A stretch of 8,130 bases of DNA, taken from the NCBI GenBank assembly GCA_029776465.1, contig JAKOTC010000141.1:1-8130 (forward strand), in the 5' to 3' direction. The notes beneath the pieces were generated by a model. It was not told the DNA's origin. It saw only the letters and a program-made list of their open reading frames with translations, and did no database searches. Every line of letters starts with the position of its first letter. Positions within the stretch are counted from its first letter, which is position 1. Below are positions 6,806-8,130 of this stretch, piece after piece. A program made the translations under genes and the position numbers. The DNA comes from Bacillota bacterium. Lineage in GTDB: Bacteria > Bacillota > Clostridia > Oscillospirales > JAKOTC01.

Positions 6806-6994
6806 TAGAAATGCAAAATTAAATTTCGCAAGCATTGTAGGATTACAATTGATATGTTACAGTAGAGAAAAAAAGGTAGCGAATAGGGAAAACCTGTGCT
6901 AAATCAAAATCAAGTGGACTATTGAAATATTTATAAACCGTTTCTAAATACAATTTCTTATAGAGGACAAGGACATACTATATAATTAATGAAA
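6806..6994. other. AT-rich intergenic stretch without a recognisable gene
   Basis: About 190 bases between the valS promoter and the hairpin below the zinc-ribbon gene. All frames are broken by stops and no ribosome binding site precedes any short ORF. The one structured feature is ATTGTA-GGAT-TACAAT (6834-6849), a perfect 6-bp dyad about 30 bp upstream of the valS -35, which could be an operator or chance in AT-rich DNA. Confidence 0.5.
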
Positions 6995-6995
6995 T

Positions 6996-7034
6996 TGAGC
7001 CAGCCTGGAAATTTTGTTCCGAGAGACTGGCTCA
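6996..7034 (-). terminator. Probable terminator of the double zinc-ribbon gene
   Basis: TGAGCCAG (6996-7003) pairs perfectly with CTGGCTCA (7027-7034), and an inner GGAA/TTCC helix is possible. On the - strand the stem is followed by ATTTCATTAATT, a weak T-rich tail. A second small hairpin, TACGC (7046-7050) with GCGTA (7058-7062), lies between it and the gene's stop. Confidence 0.55.
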
Positions 7035-7072
7035 TATGTAAGTAATACGCTGTAATGGCGTAAATAATCAAA

Positions 7073-7543
7073 TTAATCAATTTTCTTTCCGCAGTTAACA
7101 CAGTATCTTTCGACCTTATTGGTCAAGAACCCGGTTAAAACAGACCATTTCTTACGCAAGAGCTGAATATTGGTAGACCCACAATGAGGACATTTCGGTT
7201 GTGAAGATTCATTGCGTTTATATGACCTAAACTCATTTGGTGTGCCCAAACTCATCATTTCTTTATAGAAAATATCTGCACTAAAATTTTCGACGGTGTT
7301 TGTGAAATTATCCATTTTCATCTTGAATTTTTCTTGATTTTCAGGATTGTTTTGAACGTACCGTAAGTAAAGTTCTTTTTCATAAGGACATGGATAATTG
7401 ACTATCCAATCAAATTCACCGTCTGTAAATCCTCCATTCGAATCATACAAAGGAGAATTACAAAATTCACAAACAGTTATATCTTTAAATGCGAGCACTT
7501 TATCCGAAAATAATGTAGCACAACATCTGCATTCTTTATTCAT
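7073..7543 (-). CDS. Unrecognised protein with zinc-ribbon cysteine pairs at both ends (156 aa)
   Basis: I do not recognise a named family. Two CxxC pairs open the protein (Cys5/Cys8 and Cys25/Cys28) and two close it (Cys118/Cys121 in CPHCGSTNI and Cys148/Cys151 in CVNCGKK), so each end probably binds one Zn2+. The C-terminal ribbon, with a KWSVLTGFLTNK linker between its pairs, resembles small zinc-ribbon proteins common in Firmicutes and their phages. The middle (about 35-115) is acidic to neutral, with an aromatic YPCPYEKELYLRYVQ segment and a helical stretch, and no membrane segment. The start has AAGGAG at 7560-7555, with an 11-nt spacer, slightly long. The gene has its own near-consensus promoter and likely terminator. 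It is clearly richer in A and T than valS, folC or the GNAT gene, which suggests horizontal acquisition. A nucleic-acid-binding role is possible but not shown. Confidence 0.78.
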   Translation of the reverse strand: MNKECRCCATLFSDKVLAFKDITVCEFCNSPLYDSNGGFTDGEFDWIVNYPCPYEKELYLRYVQNNPENQEKFKMKMDNFTNTVENFSADIFYKEMMSLGTPNEFRSYKRNESSQPKCPHCGSTNIQLLRKKWSVLTGFLTNKVERYCVNCGKKID

Positions 7544-7577
7544 TAAGTCTGAATCTCCTTTTTATGTCTTTTTATTT

Positions 7578-7606
7578 ATTATATCACATTTTTGCCAACT
7601 TTTCAA
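7578..7606 (-). promoter_or_regulatory. Strong predicted promoter of the double zinc-ribbon gene
   Basis: On the - strand TTGAAA (7606-7601), a 17-nt spacer and TATAAT (7583-7578) with an upstream TGA giving an extended -10. This is nearly consensus and puts the start of transcription about 27 nt before the ATG. Confidence 0.85.
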
Positions 7607-7779
7607 CATTTAATTCCTTTTGTTTGTTTAAAATGATGTTAACCGACTCAACCATAGGCTCTTACAATAGGTACGCTCTTGCGAAAGAATTTTGTAGACA
7701 AGGGGGGGGGTTCTCATTTTATTGGTTACTGAATTATATCATATTCAAGAAAAAAATAGTAAATAACAGGAACTGATTC
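7607..7779. other. AT-rich divergent intergenic region with a G9 tract
   Basis: This stretch separates the divergent promoters of the double zinc-ribbon gene and the GNAT gene. It contains a run of nine G at 7702-7710 in otherwise AT-rich DNA. A + strand frame is open through it (7564-7776), but it starts inside the zinc-ribbon gene's promoter region and has no ribosome binding site. I see no gene here; decayed mobile DNA is possible. Confidence 0.45.
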
Positions 7780-7808
7780 TTGAATCCGGAAAAGATTTAT
7801 GCTATAGT
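7780..7808 (+). promoter_or_regulatory. Predicted promoter of the GNAT gene
   Basis: TTGAAT (7780-7785), a 17-nt spacer and TATAGT (7803-7808), preceded by TGC as an extended -10. GGAGGAGG (7827-7834) follows, seven bases before ATG 7842. Confidence 0.82.
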
Positions 7809-7841
7809 ATCAACCAACAATCAGATGGAGGAGGCCGAAGG

Positions 7842-8130
7842 ATGAAGATCCGGCTGTTAAAACCCCATGAAATTCCCGCCGCTTTGGAGCTGGCCAAGCG
7901 GGTCTTCATGCTGTTTGAAGCCCCGGATTACGGGGAAGAGGGGGTACGAGCCTTTACGGACAGCCTGGCGGATCACCGCTTTATCTCCGGCCTTGTCTTT
8001 TACGGCGCCTTTGAAAAGGGCGAGCTTTTGGGCACCATCGCCACCCGCCGGAACGGAAGCCATATCAGCTATCTTTTTGTGGATGAGCGCTATCATCGGC
8101 GGGGAATTGGCCGTCGGCTGGTGGAAAAGG
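7842..8130 (+). CDS. GNAT-family N-acetyltransferase, N-terminal part (truncated by window end)
   Basis: Ninety-six codons are present and the frame is open at the window edge. The sequence follows the GNAT fold: strand 1 MKIRLLKPHEIPAAL, helix 1 with LAKRVFMLFEAPDYGEEGV, a strand pair GLVFYGAFEKGELLGTIATR, then strand 4 with SYLFVDERYHRRGIGRRLVEK (about residues 78-96). The last carries the acetyl-CoA-binding motif R/Q-x-x-G-x-G/A (RRGIGR, pyrophosphate loop). It would transfer an acetyl group from acetyl-CoA to an amine; the acceptor cannot be told, and the rest of the protein lies outside the window. The start is supported by GGAGGAGG seven bases upstream and by a near-consensus promoter. 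Base composition returns to the GC-rich type of the folC/valS region, unlike its divergent neighbour. Confidence 0.9.
   Translation, partial: MKIRLLKPHEIPAALELAKRVFMLFEAPDYGEEGVRAFTDSLADHRFISGLVFYGAFEKGELLGTIATRRNGSHISYLFVDERYHRRGIGRRLVEK

Noticed and set aside
6958..6986. TATAAT at 6981-6986 as a + strand promoter
   Set aside because: There is no usable -35 at the right distance, and transcription would run antisense into the zinc-ribbon gene through its terminator.
7630..7717. 28-codon ORF on the - strand starting near the G tract
   Set aside because: It has no ribosome binding site and no recognisable residues, and the reading frame depends on the exact length of the G run.
7564..7776. 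70-codon open frame on the + strand
   Set aside because: It starts within the promoter region of the - strand zinc-ribbon gene, has no ribosome binding site, and runs through the G9 tract. No family pattern is recognised.

Overview
The window looks like chromosome from a low-to-mid GC Gram-positive bacterium (Bacillota, most likely Clostridia of the gut Oscillospirales/Ruminococcaceae kind). The grounds are a tRNA-Val T-box leader in front of valS, a valS...folC gene cluster, strong AGGAG-type ribosome binding sites, and a clostridial-type large serine recombinase tail. The genus is not resolved by the sequence.

Layout. 1-110: the last 35 codons of a gene on the + strand, probably a large serine recombinase, closed by a terminator that overlaps its stop codon. 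111-283: intergenic DNA with small hairpins and an extended -10 promoter. 284-1216 (+): a calcineurin-like metallophosphoesterase, followed by a 74-residue zinc-ribbon protein (1270-1494, +). A strong hairpin at 1493-1523 terminates transcription from both sides. 6805 down to 1532 (-): one apparent transcription unit, promoter - T-box - valS - SAM methyltransferase - folC. A perfect 15-bp intercistronic hairpin without a T-tract lies between valS and the methyltransferase. About 6740-7790: an AT-rich island whose only convincing gene (7073-7543, -) encodes an unrecognised protein with a CxxC pair at each end, with its own near-consensus promoter. From 7780: GC-rich core-like sequence resumes with the promoter and first 96 codons of a GNAT acetyltransferase that runs off the window.

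How the genes work together. ValS charges tRNA-Val. The leader carries a GUC (Val) specifier, a UGGU acceptor-end binding sequence and mutually exclusive antiterminator and terminator helices, so shortage of charged tRNA-Val should raise valS and, by read-through, the methyltransferase and folC (folylpolyglutamate synthase) behind it. The metallophosphoesterase and small zinc-ribbon gene form a separate convergent unit. The best candidates for something undescribed are the double zinc-ribbon protein in the AT-rich island and the methyltransferase placed between valS and folC. Neither is shown by the sequence to be part of a larger system, and no defence system, CRISPR array, tRNA or rRNA gene is visible.
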